From Clostridium sp. OM02-18AC (GTDB lineage Bacteria; Bacillota; Clostridia; Lachnospirales; Lachnospiraceae): a stretch of 64,000 nucleotides of DNA. The stretch covers positions 62,001 through 126,000 of the forward strand of contig NZ_QULW01000006.1 of the NCBI RefSeq assembly GCF_003481825.1, given 5' to 3'. Made by a program: the position numbers and the translations under genes. Within the stretch, counting starts at the first letter, position 1. Each line of letters opens with the position of its first letter. The notes under the pieces were generated by a model. It saw only the letters and a list, made by a program, of their open reading frames with translations, was not told where the DNA came from and searched no databases. This document shows, piece after piece, positions 8,524 to 17,800 of the stretch.

Positions 8524-9252
8524 ATGAAACTTCTGATCGTAAGACACGCTGACCCTGACTATTCCATCGACTCCTTAACACCAACTGGCTGGAAGGAAGC
8601 ACGGCTGCTCGCCGAGCGGCTTATCAAAACTCCGGCAGACGCTTACTACGTTTCCCCGCTTGGCCGGGCAAGAGATACCGCCTCCCTGACGTTAAACGAA
8701 CTCGGACGCACTGCAACGGTATGCGAATGGCTGCAGGAATTTTCCCCACGCATCATAAAACCTGGCATGGACCGTACCTCCTGCATCTGGGACTGGCTTC
8801 CGGAACTCTGGACGAAAGAACCCCGCTACTATGACCCGGAAGAATGGTATCACACAGAAGCCATGTGTTCTGTCAACGCAGAGAAAGAATACAAGTGGGT
8901 TACTACAGAATTTGATCGGCTATTAGCCGCACACGGCTATGAGCGGGAAGGATTCTACTACCGGGCTGTAAAACCCAACCGCGACACCATCGTGCTTTTT
9001 TGCCATTTTGGCGTGGAATGTGTACTGTTAAGTCACCTGATGCATGTCTCCCCCATGCCACTCTGGCACAGCCTGTGCGCAGCGCCATCTTCGGTCACAA
9101 CCATCTACACCGAAGAGCGCAGGCAAGGCATCGCCAGTTTCCGCGTCAGCGCATTCGGAGACACCTCACATCTTTACGTGGCAGGAGAAGAACCTTCCTT
9201 TGCAGCACGGTTCTGCGAAACCTGGGACAATGAAGAAGAGCGGCATGACTGA
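8524..9252 (+). CDS. Histidine phosphatase family protein
   Basis: 242 residues. The phosphohistidine motif at the N-terminus reads V-R-H-A-D-P, an R-H-A variant of R-H-G. The second Arg is in S-P-L-G-R-A-R-D-T-A (about residue 50), and the C-terminal catalytic His is in F-C-H-F-G-V-E (about 160). Substrate is unknown; the family covers phosphoglycerate mutases, alpha-ribazole phosphatases and small-molecule phosphatases. GGAAAGGA precedes the ATG. Confidence 0.85.
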   Translation: MKLLIVRHADPDYSIDSLTPTGWKEARLLAERLIKTPADAYYVSPLGRARDTASLTLNELGRTATVCEWLQEFSPRIIKPGMDRTSCIWDWLPELWTKEPRYYDPEEWYHTEAMCSVNAEKEYKWVTTEFDRLLAAHGYEREGFYYRAVKPNRDTIVLFCHFGVECVLLSHLMHVSPMPLWHSLCAAPSSVTTIYTEERRQGIASFRVSAFGDTSHLYVAGEEPSFAARFCETWDNEEERHD

Positions 9253-9270
9253 TTGCCGCTCTTCTTTGCT
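9235..9270. terminator. Bidirectional terminator between phosphatase gene and spoIIID
   Basis: An 11-bp perfect stem, GAAGAGCGGCA/TGCCGCTCTTC (9235-9245 / 9254-9264), is followed by TTTGCTTTATTTT. The left arm overlaps the end of the phosphatase gene. Confidence 0.85.
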
Positions 9271-9286
9271 TTATTTTCATTCTAAT

Positions 9287-9565
9287 TTATTTCTGCTCTT
9301 CCCGGCTGCAGATGGCCACCCGGTGCTGATATTTCTCTCTGGTAGCCATGCCACCGCGGATATGCCGCTCAGACTTATTAATGTTCAGTACAATTCTTGC
9401 CCGGGCTGCCAGCGCCGGATTTATGTATTCCAGACGATCCGTGACATCCTTGTGGACCGTGCTCTTGCTTATCCCAAATTTTTTCGCAGTCTGACGCACC
9501 GTAGCATTGTGGTCTATGATGTAATTGGCAATGGCGATGGCCCGCTCTTCAATATACTCTTTCAA
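9287..9565 (-). CDS. spoIIID: Sporulation transcriptional regulator SpoIIID
   Basis: 92 residues, the typical length. SpoIIID is a mother-cell DNA-binding protein acting during engulfment with sigma-E. The N-terminal E-Y-I-E-E-R-A-I-A-I and the HTH with T-A-K-K-F-G-I-S-K-S-T-V-H-K-D are hallmark SpoIIID sequence, followed by the basic R-H-I-R-G-G-M-A-T tail. The start codon is TTG (9565-9563), in line with the conserved N-terminus. Its GAGGGG binding site lies in a hairpin arm. This gene is strong evidence that the organism sporulates. Confidence 0.95.
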   Translation of the reverse strand: MKEYIEERAIAIANYIIDHNATVRQTAKKFGISKSTVHKDVTDRLEYINPALAARARIVLNINKSERHIRGGMATREKYQHRVAICSREEQK

Positions 9566-9570
9566 AGGAA

Positions 9571-9618
9571 AACCCCTCGGAATTCTTTTTTACAGTCTAT
9601 GAAGCATTCTGAGGGGTT
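9571..9618 (-). promoter_or_regulatory. Hairpin covering the spoIIID ribosome binding site
   Basis: AACCCCTC (9571-9578) and GAGGGGTT (9611-9618) pair perfectly, with further partial pairing inside. On the minus strand the 3' arm contains the GAGGGG binding site of spoIIID and is followed by TTTT. It may end the upstream FUSC operon, and would hide the spoIIID start in read-through mRNA. Confidence 0.6.
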
Positions 9619-9635
9619 ATACTATTTATTCTTAA

Positions 9636-9809
9636 TTATGCCATACTATATTCCAGCATTTCATACGCCACGCGGCATCCTTCGCTGATCTCAGCCGGAA
9701 GCAGCGCCCTGGCTACACACTTTTCTTCTGCAGCTGCATCATCCACACGCTGCAGATACGCATAATCTCCATCAATTCTTGCTACTGTGTACTCTACTCT
9801 CTCAAACAT
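9636..9809 (-). CDS. Small DUF3006-like protein
   Basis: 57 residues, starting ATG 9809 and ending TAA at 9636. The pattern V-A-R-I-D-G-D-Y-A-Y-L followed by a short acidic stretch and L-L-P-A-E-I-S-E-G resembles DUF3006 proteins, which have R-I-E-G-D-X-A-V-L and a basic or neutral tail. The start codon overlaps the stop of the upstream FUSC gene by 8 bases, and its AAAAGGAG site lies within that gene, so it is probably translationally coupled. Function is unknown. Confidence 0.65.
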   Translation of the reverse strand: MFERVEYTVARIDGDYAYLQRVDDAAAEEKCVARALLPAEISEGCRVAYEMLEYSMA

Positions 9810-10860
9810 AGCTTTCTCTCCTTTTCATCTCCCGGCCAAATAGCCGGTTTAAAATCCGGTCACATAACATCGTGTACAATGCAGCAGCCACGTTCGTAGC
9901 GATTCTTAACACAACCGCTCCTGCCAGCCCAAAAGCCCCAGATGCAATATAGAGCGCCCCAAATGTGTTGAAAACGGTCTGCCATGCATATCCGGCGGAA
10001 AACCCAACACCAATTCCACCCAGGATTCCCAGATACGGGTGCAGAGACTCAGGAAGCAGGAAATATAAAACCGTAAAAACGGTACAGCCCAAAATGTTGT
10101 ACATCCCACGGGTCTTTGCTCTCGGTGCCATATCGCCGGAAAACGGCAGACACACCGACATGCAGGCAATGCCCGCCCACATGGCTCTGGGCAGTCCCAG
10201 GAGATTCATGATCAGGAGCGCTGTTGATACGGTCAGTGTCATGCGGATGTACCACCAGTTTCTCGCCGAACGAATGTGAAACTCCCGGAATAAATCCAGA
10301 AAACTCCTGCGGTATGGACGCAGCTTCTGATTTTTATAAAAAACAACCATGCAGATCAACATTCCGGCTAAAAGTCCCAATATGCGCTTTTGATAATCAG
10401 CTCCGCTTACATCGTATCCCTGCAGAAGCAGATAACTCAGTACAAACGTCGAATGGTTTGACATGATCACATTGTGGCAGCCAAGCACCATCAGGATCAT
10501 GATACAGATACAGTTCACGAAAAACGCATAGCCCGGTGCCAGCATATTCGAAATGCGCGGTCCTGCCATCAATACGGCAAAGATCAGTCCGACGCAGATG
10601 AGACCATGCGATGTACGGATTCCGAAATCTGCCTGACGAAGCACCAAAAGTGCCAGCAGCACCACAACGCCTGCAATGCTGTTGACCGAACCAAACAGCA
10701 CACTGAACGCGGTCACCACTGCGAAACAAAACGCAACCACCAGATATACCTTAACATTATAAATAAGGATATGACGTTTCTTTTCTTCTTTGTTTTCCGT
10801 CCGCCGGATCAGATTCTTGGAACCTGCACAGCTTAATTGCAATTCCTGATATACAGTCAT
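9802..10860 (-). CDS. FUSC family membrane protein (aromatic-acid exporter-like)
   Basis: 352 residues with two clusters of hydrophobic helices (about 36-175 and 200-335), the half-size form of the fusaric-acid-resistance/aromatic acid exporter family. It lacks the large soluble domains of full AaeB proteins. It has its own strong sigma-70 promoter (10896-10924) and is divergent from a TetR regulator, a typical arrangement for an inducible efflux gene. The exported compound is unknown. Confidence 0.8.
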   Translation of the reverse strand: MTVYQELQLSCAGSKNLIRRTENKEEKKRHILIYNVKVYLVVAFCFAVVTAFSVLFGSVNSIAGVVVLLALLVLRQADFGIRTSHGLICVGLIFAVLMAGPRISNMLAPGYAFFVNCICIMILMVLGCHNVIMSNHSTFVLSYLLLQGYDVSGADYQKRILGLLAGMLICMVVFYKNQKLRPYRRSFLDLFREFHIRSARNWWYIRMTLTVSTALLIMNLLGLPRAMWAGIACMSVCLPFSGDMAPRAKTRGMYNILGCTVFTVLYFLLPESLHPYLGILGGIGVGFSAGYAWQTVFNTFGALYIASGAFGLAGAVVLRIATNVAAALYTMLCDRILNRLFGREMKRRESYV

Positions 10861-10895
10861 AACATCCCTGCCTTTTCTCTGAATTCGTATTAAGA

Positions 10896-10924
10896 ACTAT
10901 ATCCTGTACCGGCCGGAATGTCAA
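10896..10924 (-). promoter_or_regulatory. Promoter of the FUSC gene
   Basis: TTGACA (10924-10919), 17-base spacer, TATAGT (10901-10896) on the minus strand. The spacer contains the palindrome CCGGCCGG. Confidence 0.75.
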
Positions 10925-10969
10925 ATGATTTGTGAAAACATTTTTGCGACCATGGAATATAATCAAAAT

Positions 10970-11036
10970 GAACGATTGCTGAACGATTTTCATCTGTCCA
11001 GGTTGACATTGGAAACTGCCCTATTTATAATCGTTC
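10970..11036 (+). promoter_or_regulatory. tetR promoter with repeated GAACGATT octamer (candidate operator)
   Basis: TTGACA (11003-11008), 17-base spacer and TATAAT (11026-11031) form a near-consensus promoter. The octamer GAACGATT occurs at 10970-10977 and 10981-10988, and inverted (AATCGTTC) at 11029-11036, overlapping the -10 box. This suggests TetR autorepression. Confidence 0.6.
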
Positions 11037-11142
11037 TGATGGCTCCGGCAGCACAAATCATACAAACGCTGACATTCTTTCCAAAACTGCGGGAGCAGCA
11101 ATCACACAAAATAACGACGTTTTACAGGAGGCAAATCGGGCA

Positions 11143-11727
11143 ATGGCAAAGAAAAACGCACGCAATACCCGCGGCAAGATCGTAAATGCCGCATGGAAGC
11201 TCTTCTACGAGCAGGGCTATGAAGATACAACCGTAGAAGAGATCATTGATCTGTCCGGTACATCCAAGGGATCTTTTTACCATTACTTTGATGGCAAAGA
11301 CGCGCTCCTTTCTACCTTAAGTTCCCTGTTCGATGAAAAATATGAAGAACTGATCCAGGAACTGACACCGGAAATGACTGCCATGGACCAGCTGCTATTC
11401 CTGAATCAGGAGCTGTTTCGCATGATCGAGAACAGCATTTCCCTGGATCTTCTGGCACGGCTTTACTCCACCCAGCTCACCACAAACGGAGAAAAACATC
11501 TTCTGGACCATAACCGGATCTACTATAAGCTTCTCAAAAAGATCATTGCCAAAGGACAGGCAGACGGACAGCTCAGTACCCGTTCCAATGTCAACGAGAT
11601 GGTAAAGCTTTATGCACTCTGTGAGCGTGCCCTACTCTACGACTGGTGTCTCTGCTCCGGCGAATATTCCCTGGTGGAATATGCCGCAAAAGTAATGCCT
11701 GGATTTTTAAGCAGCTTTCAGCCTTAA
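11143..11727 (+). CDS. TetR/AcrR family transcriptional regulator
   Basis: 194 residues. The N-terminal HTH (about 10-55) has I-V-N-A-A-W-K-L-F, Y-E-D-T-T-V-E-E-I, G-S-F-Y-H-Y-F-D-G-K. The ligand-binding domain is divergent. AGGAGG precedes the ATG at 11143 with a somewhat long spacing. It is divergent from, and probably represses, the FUSC gene. Confidence 0.9.
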   Translation: MAKKNARNTRGKIVNAAWKLFYEQGYEDTTVEEIIDLSGTSKGSFYHYFDGKDALLSTLSSLFDEKYEELIQELTPEMTAMDQLLFLNQELFRMIENSISLDLLARLYSTQLTTNGEKHLLDHNRIYYKLLKKIIAKGQADGQLSTRSNVNEMVKLYALCERALLYDWCLCSGEYSLVEYAAKVMPGFLSSFQP

Positions 11728-11748
11728 CGGGTTGGAAGCTGTTTTTTT
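11712..11748 (+). terminator. Intrinsic terminator of tetR
   Basis: A 12-bp stem (11712-11723 / 11730-11741, two G-T pairs) is followed by seven T. The stop codon lies in the loop. Confidence 0.85.
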
Positions 11749-11917
11749 GCTGTATTGTACCTCAGAATTTATGTGCCTTGCATCCGTTTATCAAAAATAT
11801 ATTTTTCGTATCGGTTTTATTTTTACAAATCGTCTAGTTACTATTCATTGTATTTAAGCCATTTTTATCATTTTAAGTTTATTTTCGTACAGTATTCATT
11901 CTATACGTTATTCTGTA

Positions 11918-11946
11918 TTGTAGTCTAAAAAAAGCTATGTTATAAT
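11918..11946 (+). promoter_or_regulatory. Promoter of putP
   Basis: TTGTAG, 17-base spacer, TATAAT. It accounts for the 320-base stretch between tetR and putP, which is otherwise AT-rich without a recognised gene and leaves a roughly 95-base 5' leader. Confidence 0.65.
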
Positions 11947-12047
11947 CGAGCACATCATATTGCTGGGCACATACACAAAAGCACAAATAGAATCCCGTTT
12001 CTATTTAAGCATACGCAAACAGCAATGGGAATGAGGAGGAAAAAACT

Positions 12048-13583
12048 ATGTTATCAGGACAGATTGGAATTCTGGCTGCCATTGTGATTTATCTCGCTGC
12101 AATGGTATACGTCGGATTCTATTTCAGCAAACAGGGCAGCGGCGATTCCGCTGATGATTTTTACTTAGGAGGACGAAAGCTCGGACCATTTGTAACCGCC
12201 ATGAGTGCAGAAGCCTCTGACATGAGCAGCTGGCTCTTAATGGGACTGCCAGGGGTCGCTTATCTTTCCGGTATCGCAGATGCAGGCTGGACCGCCATCG
12301 GACTTGGTCTTGGAACTTATCTAAACTGGCTGATCGTGGCACAGCGTCTTCGCCGTTACTCCGTTGTATGCAATGCCATCACAATCCCGGACTTTTTATC
12401 CAGACGTTATCACGATCATAAGAATATCCTGATGTGCATCTCCGCGATCATCATCCTGATTTTCTTTATTCCTTATACTGCTTCCGGATTTAAAGCCATC
12501 GGAACGTTATTCTCCAGCCTGTTCGGTGTGGATTATCACATGGCTATGATCGTCGGTGCGGTCGTCATTGTCGGCTATACCGTTATGGGCGGATTCCTTG
12601 CAGTATCGACCACCGACCTGATCCAGAGTATCGTTATGACCATCTCCCTAATCGTGATCGTTTTCTACGGTATCCATATGGCTGGCGGCTGGGATCAGGT
12701 TGTAGACAATGCAACTTCCCTGGCTGGTTACCTTTCCATGACACACATTCACGACCGCGCAAGCGGAAGCGCTGCACCGTACAATTTTTTAACCATTGTT
12801 TCCACACTGGCATGGGGACTTGGCTATTTTGGAATGCCGCACATTCTGCTTCGTTTCATGGCCATTGAGGACGAGAAGAAACTGGTTCTCTCCCGCCGGA
12901 TCGCAACGGTATGGGTTCTGATTTCCATGTGCGTTGCAATCCTGATCGGTATCATTGGTTACGCTGCTTCCGTAGCCGGTGCAATCCCGCTCTTTACCCA
13001 GAGTTCTGAGTCCGAGACCGTCATCATCCAATTCGCTCATCTGTTGGGACAGCACCGCTTCCTGCTTTCCTTAGTCGCAGGTGTCGTTCTCGCCGGTATC
13101 CTGGCCTGCACCATGTCCACCGCAGACTCCCAGCTGTTAACCGCCGCTTCCGGTGTCTCCCAGAACCTTTTGCAGGACTTCTTAAAGATCAAAATGAGCA
13201 CCGCCGCTTCCATGATGGCAGCGCGCCTGACGGTTGTCGCAATCGCGATTGTTGCAATCTTTCTGGCATGGAATCCGGACAGTTCCGTATTCTACATCGT
13301 CTCCTTCGCATGGGCCGGTTTCGGTGCCGCATTCGGACCGCTGGTACTTTTCTCCCTGTTCTGGAAACGTACGACCCTGCAGGGTGCACTTGCCGGAATG
13401 GTAGCCGGTGGCGTGATGGTGTTTGTATGGAAATATCTGGTCCGTCCGATGGGCGGTACCTGGAATATCTATGAACTGCTTCCGGCATTCATCGTATCTG
13501 CTCTCGCCATCGTGATCGTATCCCTGGCAACGAAAGCTCCGTCCGAGGAGATCTGCAGGGAATTTGATTCCATAGGAAAATAA
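12048..13583 (+). CDS. putP: Sodium/proline symporter
   Basis: 511 residues, SSS (solute:sodium symporter) family with about 13 membrane segments. PutP hallmarks include D-D-F-Y-L-G-G-R near residue 40, M-S-A-E-A-S-D-M-S-S-W-L-L-M-G-L-P-G (Na+-binding TM2 region) and the G-Y-F-G-M-P-H-I-L stretch. It imports L-proline with Na+. Proline is likely a Stickland or osmoprotectant substrate in a clostridial host (inference). GAGGAGG precedes the ATG. Monocistronic between its promoter and a strong terminator. Confidence 0.92.
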   Translation: MLSGQIGILAAIVIYLAAMVYVGFYFSKQGSGDSADDFYLGGRKLGPFVTAMSAEASDMSSWLLMGLPGVAYLSGIADAGWTAIGLGLGTYLNWLIVAQRLRRYSVVCNAITIPDFLSRRYHDHKNILMCISAIIILIFFIPYTASGFKAIGTLFSSLFGVDYHMAMIVGAVVIVGYTVMGGFLAVSTTDLIQSIVMTISLIVIVFYGIHMAGGWDQVVDNATSLAGYLSMTHIHDRASGSAAPYNFLTIVSTLAWGLGYFGMPHILLRFMAIEDEKKLVLSRRIATVWVLISMCVAILIGIIGYAASVAGAIPLFTQSSESETVIIQFAHLLGQHRFLLSLVAGVVLAGILACTMSTADSQLLTAASGVSQNLLQDFLKIKMSTAASMMAARLTVVAIAIVAIFLAWNPDSSVFYIVSFAWAGFGAAFGPLVLFSLFWKRTTLQGALAGMVAGGVMVFVWKYLVRPMGGTWNIYELLPAFIVSALAIVIVSLATKAPSEEICREFDSIGK

Positions 13584-13606
13584 ACAATTTGCTATAGGAA
13601 ACACAA

Positions 13607-13660
13607 AAGGGCCGAAAGCTTCCGCCCCGCCGTATGGCGAGGCAGAAACTTTCGGTCCTT
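13607..13660. terminator. Bidirectional terminator between putP and the amidohydrolase gene
   Basis: Arms 13607-13618 (AAGGGCCGAAAG) and 13649-13660 (CTTTCGGTCCTT) pair over 12 bases with one G-T, with further inner pairing. Confidence 0.8.
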
Positions 13661-13682
13661 GTTCATTGCGTTGATGATATTG

Positions 13683-14816
13683 CTACATAAAATCTGCCTG
13701 ACAGTACATGATCACGCCATCCTTCATGGTCAGCTGGGGGACGATGACCTGATGACCGGTGAATGTATGTCCGGTTCTGTCGCAATAAGGCACTTCTTTT
13801 TCTTTCACTTTAAAGATCACAAGATCTGCTTCGGTTCCAGGTGCCATGGAAGCCAGGCTTTCCCGGTGCACCAGTCTTGCCGGAACACGGGTTACCGCAT
13901 CCAGGACTTCACCAAGGCTCATGCCAAAATCCAGGTATTTGCTCATGATGCGCGGCAGGCTGTGCAGCGGCTGTAAAAAGAAACCGGAGGTATTGATATC
14001 CGAACTGATGATATCCGGCTTAAAGCCCTGGGCTACCGCCTTCTGTGCAACTTCAAGATCGAAATTATTGCAGCCGTTGCTGGCATCAAACAGGACACCG
14101 CGCTCTCTGGCCTTTAAGAGCCCCTCACGAACCTTTCCGTCCGGACCCAAGCAGGTTTCCCTGCCCTTTCCCTGATAAATATGACAGATCATATCGTCTT
14201 TTCGCAGGATCTCTGCCAGCTTTTCCAGATCCATCACCGGATTTGTAACGTGAACCGATACATTGCAGCCAAGCTCTTCTGCCAGATCCACGGTTGCACG
14301 GATCGATTCCTCTGCATCTTCCGGGGCAATGATACCAACAGACATGCGGCTCTTCAATCCAACCAGGTTGTCCGGATATTTCTGAAACAGTTTTTTGATC
14401 TTGGGAATATCAAAATATTTCTTTTCCAGATGTTCCGGATAGCGGTCGGTCACCTGACCGCCGCTTCCGACAAGGAGCATATTTAAGATGCGGACATCGC
14501 TGTGTGCCATGACGCTTTTCTGGTAAAGCTCATAATTTGCAGCTCCACAGCTTCCGCCATCCACTGCGGTTGTAACACCGCAGGGGAATGACGCAGCATC
14601 CGGGTTGATGCCATTTTCCGTTCCATGATTAAAATAGTGCACATGATAATCGATCCAGCCGGTTGTAACTTTACATCCAGATGCATCCACTACCTGGTAC
14701 TCTCCGGACGGGATGCCGGAGATCAGCACTCCGTCTTCCACCGCAATATCCTTCTTCTCCCATTTCTGTGCAGCCGGATCATAAACTTCTCCGCCTCTGA
14801 TTACAAATGCTCCCAT
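13683..14816 (-). CDS. Amidohydrolase/deacetylase family metallohydrolase
   Basis: 377 residues, TIM-barrel amidohydrolase of the EF_0837/AHA_3915 type. Metal ligands visible are His58-x-His60 (D-Y-H-V-H), candidate carboxylated Lys155 (G-L-K-S-R-M-S), His189, His212 and Asp273 (S-S-D). The family hydrolyses cyclic amides or removes acyl groups; the substrate here is unknown. It starts 18 bases after the TRAP fusion gene on the same strand with AAGGAG, so it is the third gene of that operon and may process what the transporter brings in. Confidence 0.85.
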   Translation of the reverse strand: MGAFVIRGGEVYDPAAQKWEKKDIAVEDGVLISGIPSGEYQVVDASGCKVTTGWIDYHVHYFNHGTENGINPDAASFPCGVTTAVDGGSCGAANYELYQKSVMAHSDVRILNMLLVGSGGQVTDRYPEHLEKKYFDIPKIKKLFQKYPDNLVGLKSRMSVGIIAPEDAEESIRATVDLAEELGCNVSVHVTNPVMDLEKLAEILRKDDMICHIYQGKGRETCLGPDGKVREGLLKARERGVLFDASNGCNNFDLEVAQKAVAQGFKPDIISSDINTSGFFLQPLHSLPRIMSKYLDFGMSLGEVLDAVTRVPARLVHRESLASMAPGTEADLVIFKVKEKEVPYCDRTGHTFTGHQVIVPQLTMKDGVIMYCQADFM

Positions 14817-14834
14817 TGAACTTGCTCCTTTTTC

Positions 14835-17800
14835 TTATTTTTTCGCTGCATCAATTGCTTCAAACAGCTGATTTACAATCTCATCTCCCAGGTCATCGCG
14901 AACCATTTCGTAAACCGGCTCTGCCTTTTCGCGAAGTTCGGCCAGCACAGAATCATCCAGTGTGATAATCTGGCATCCCGCATCTTCACAGGTCTTTTTG
15001 TAGCTCTTAATGCTCTCATCGGCCTTGGAGTTGCCGTACTTGGTTGCAGCTGCCGCACACTCATCAACCAGGGTCTTCACATTGTCCGGAAGGCTTCCAT
15101 ACAGGTCCTTATTCATATAGAAGGTAATGATATGACCCAAATGGTTCGTCTCAACCACATACTTCTGAACCTCCTGCACGTTGTTGCCGACAATGTTCAT
15201 GTACGGGTTCTCCTGACCGTCGATCGTACCCTGCTGCAGACCCATGAATACTTCCGTGAACTGCATCGGAGTTGCCGCTGCGCCCAGTGCATTCCAGTAT
15301 GCAATGTGGTACTTATTGGTCATAACACGGATCTTCTGACCCTTTAAGTCTGCTAACGTATGCGTTTCTTTGTTGGTCGTCAACTCACGGAATCCTGCGT
15401 CGGAATAGCCCAGCATCTGAATGCCGCCTGCGTTGCAGTACTTGTTCATAACATTTACAAAATCGCCCCGCAGTACCGCACGCATCTGTGCAGTATTGTC
15501 GAACAGGTTCGGCATGTCAAATACTGCAAACTGCGGAATAAAATCTACCAGATCCGTTGTCATTCCAGTTCCGATATCAATGGAACCGCCGATAACGGCC
15601 TCCGTAAACTCGGTGGTATTTCCTAACTGGCCACCAGGATAAATATCCACGCTGATCTTGCCGCCGGATTTTTCCTTGATCAGTTCTGCAAATTTGTCAA
15701 CCATCATGTAGTTGATGGACGTGTCTGCTACCGTCATGGCTGCAGTCCAGTGATACTCTCCGTCAATATCAGCCGGGTCCACTGCGGTAATCTCATCCGC
15801 CAATGTTGCCTCATCCACAACCGTCTCTCTCACGGTATCCACTGCTGCAAGAAGCTGGTCAACGATTTCATTGCCCAGATCCTCACGGACCATATCGTAT
15901 ACAACAGATGCTTTCTCACGAAGTTCTGCCAGTACGGAATCATCCAGGGTGATGATCTCGCATCCTGCATCTTCACAGGTCTTCTTATACTCCGCGATGC
16001 TCTCGTCTGCACGGTCATTGCCATACTCGGTTGCTGCCTTTGCACAGGCATCTACCAGACTTCTTACGTTGTCCGGCAGACCATTGTAAAGATCAGAGTT
16101 CATATAGAACGTAATGATATGACCAAGATGATTGGTCTCTACCACATACTTCTGAACCTCCTGCACGTTGTTGCCGACAATGTTCATGTACGGATTTTCC
16201 TGTCCGTCGATCGTACCCTGCTGCAGACCCATGAATACTTCCGTAAACTGCATCGGAGTCGCTGCTGCGCCCAGTGCATTCCAGTACGCAATGTGGTACT
16301 TATTGGTCATAACACGGATCTTCTGACCCTTTAAATCTGCCAGGGAATGGGTTTCCTTATTGGTTGTCAGGACACGGAATCCTGCATCGGAGTAACCGAG
16401 CATCTGGATACCGCCTGCATTGCAGTACTTGTTGATGACATCTACAAAATCGCTCTGCAGCACTGCACGCATCTGTGCGGTGTTGTCAAACAGGTTCGGC
16501 ATATCAAATACCGCAAACTGCGGGATAAAGTCTACCAGGTCAGTCGTCATTCCGGTTCCGATGTCGATGGAACCACCGATAACTGCCTCTGTGAACTCCG
16601 TGGTATTTCCAAGCTGTCCGCCCGGATAGATATCCACACTGATCTTGCCGCCGGACTTCTCTTTCACCAGTTCTGCGAACTTATCCACCATCATATAGTT
16701 GATGGACGTGTCTGCTACCGTCATGGCTGCAGTCCAGTGATACTCGCCATCGATTTCAGACGGATCCAGTGCCGGGATATCCGCACCGTAATTACTGCTG
16801 TCTGTGCTGCCCGCTCCTGCGCTGCCGCTCTTGTTTGCTGCGACCACCTTCGTCTCCTCACCGGAAAGCAGGCCCGGAAGTCCCATGGAAATCTGCGGGA
16901 TATAGGTGATCAGTCCCAGCGAAACGAGGAACGCCGCGATATATGGCATGCAGGCTTTCGCCAGCTTTAGCATCGGGATCTTCGTCATACCGGAAGCAAC
17001 GAACAGGTTGATGCCCATCGGCGGGGTTACCATACCGATTGCCAGGTTACAGGTCATGATGATACCAAAGTGAACCGGATCGATGCCTGCTGCCGTTGCG
17101 ATCGGAACCATGATCGGGGTTAAGATCATGATGTTCGGAATGTTGTCAATGATCATGCCGCATACCAGCATGATCAGATTCATGATCAGCAGGATCACAA
17201 TCTTGTTATCCGAAATCGCCAGTACCGACTCACTGATCGTCTGCGGGTAACGCAGCAGGGTCAGGCACTTTGCAAAAGCAGAAGCTGCTGCAATTACAAA
17301 CAGGATGTTAACATAGGTTTTCGCACCCTCCATGAACACCTTGCCGATGTTGCGGAACGTAATGGTCTTATAAACAAAAATACATACAAATAATCCGTAA
17401 AAGACACTGATGACAGCAGACTCCGTCGGGCTGCAGACACCGGAATAAATGGTACCCAGAATGATGACCGGAGTCATCAGGGCGAAAAAGCTTTCTTTTA
17501 ACAGCGGCCAGAAACCTTTTGCACGGATTTCCTTATAGCTCTTTAAAAGTTTTTCTTTATCTTCTCCGTGCTTTTTGCAGTAATAGAAGCTGTACAGCAT
17601 CAGCGCAAAACCGATCAAGAGTCCTGGGAAGATACCTGCAATGAACAGCTTGGACGGTGATGCATTCGCTGCCGCTGCATATACAATATACGAAATACTT
17701 GGCGGAATGATTACGCCCAGACCACCCGCTACTGTTACGATCGAGGTAGCAAAGACCATATCGTATCCCATCTCAACAAGGAATGGAATCGTCATGGCAC

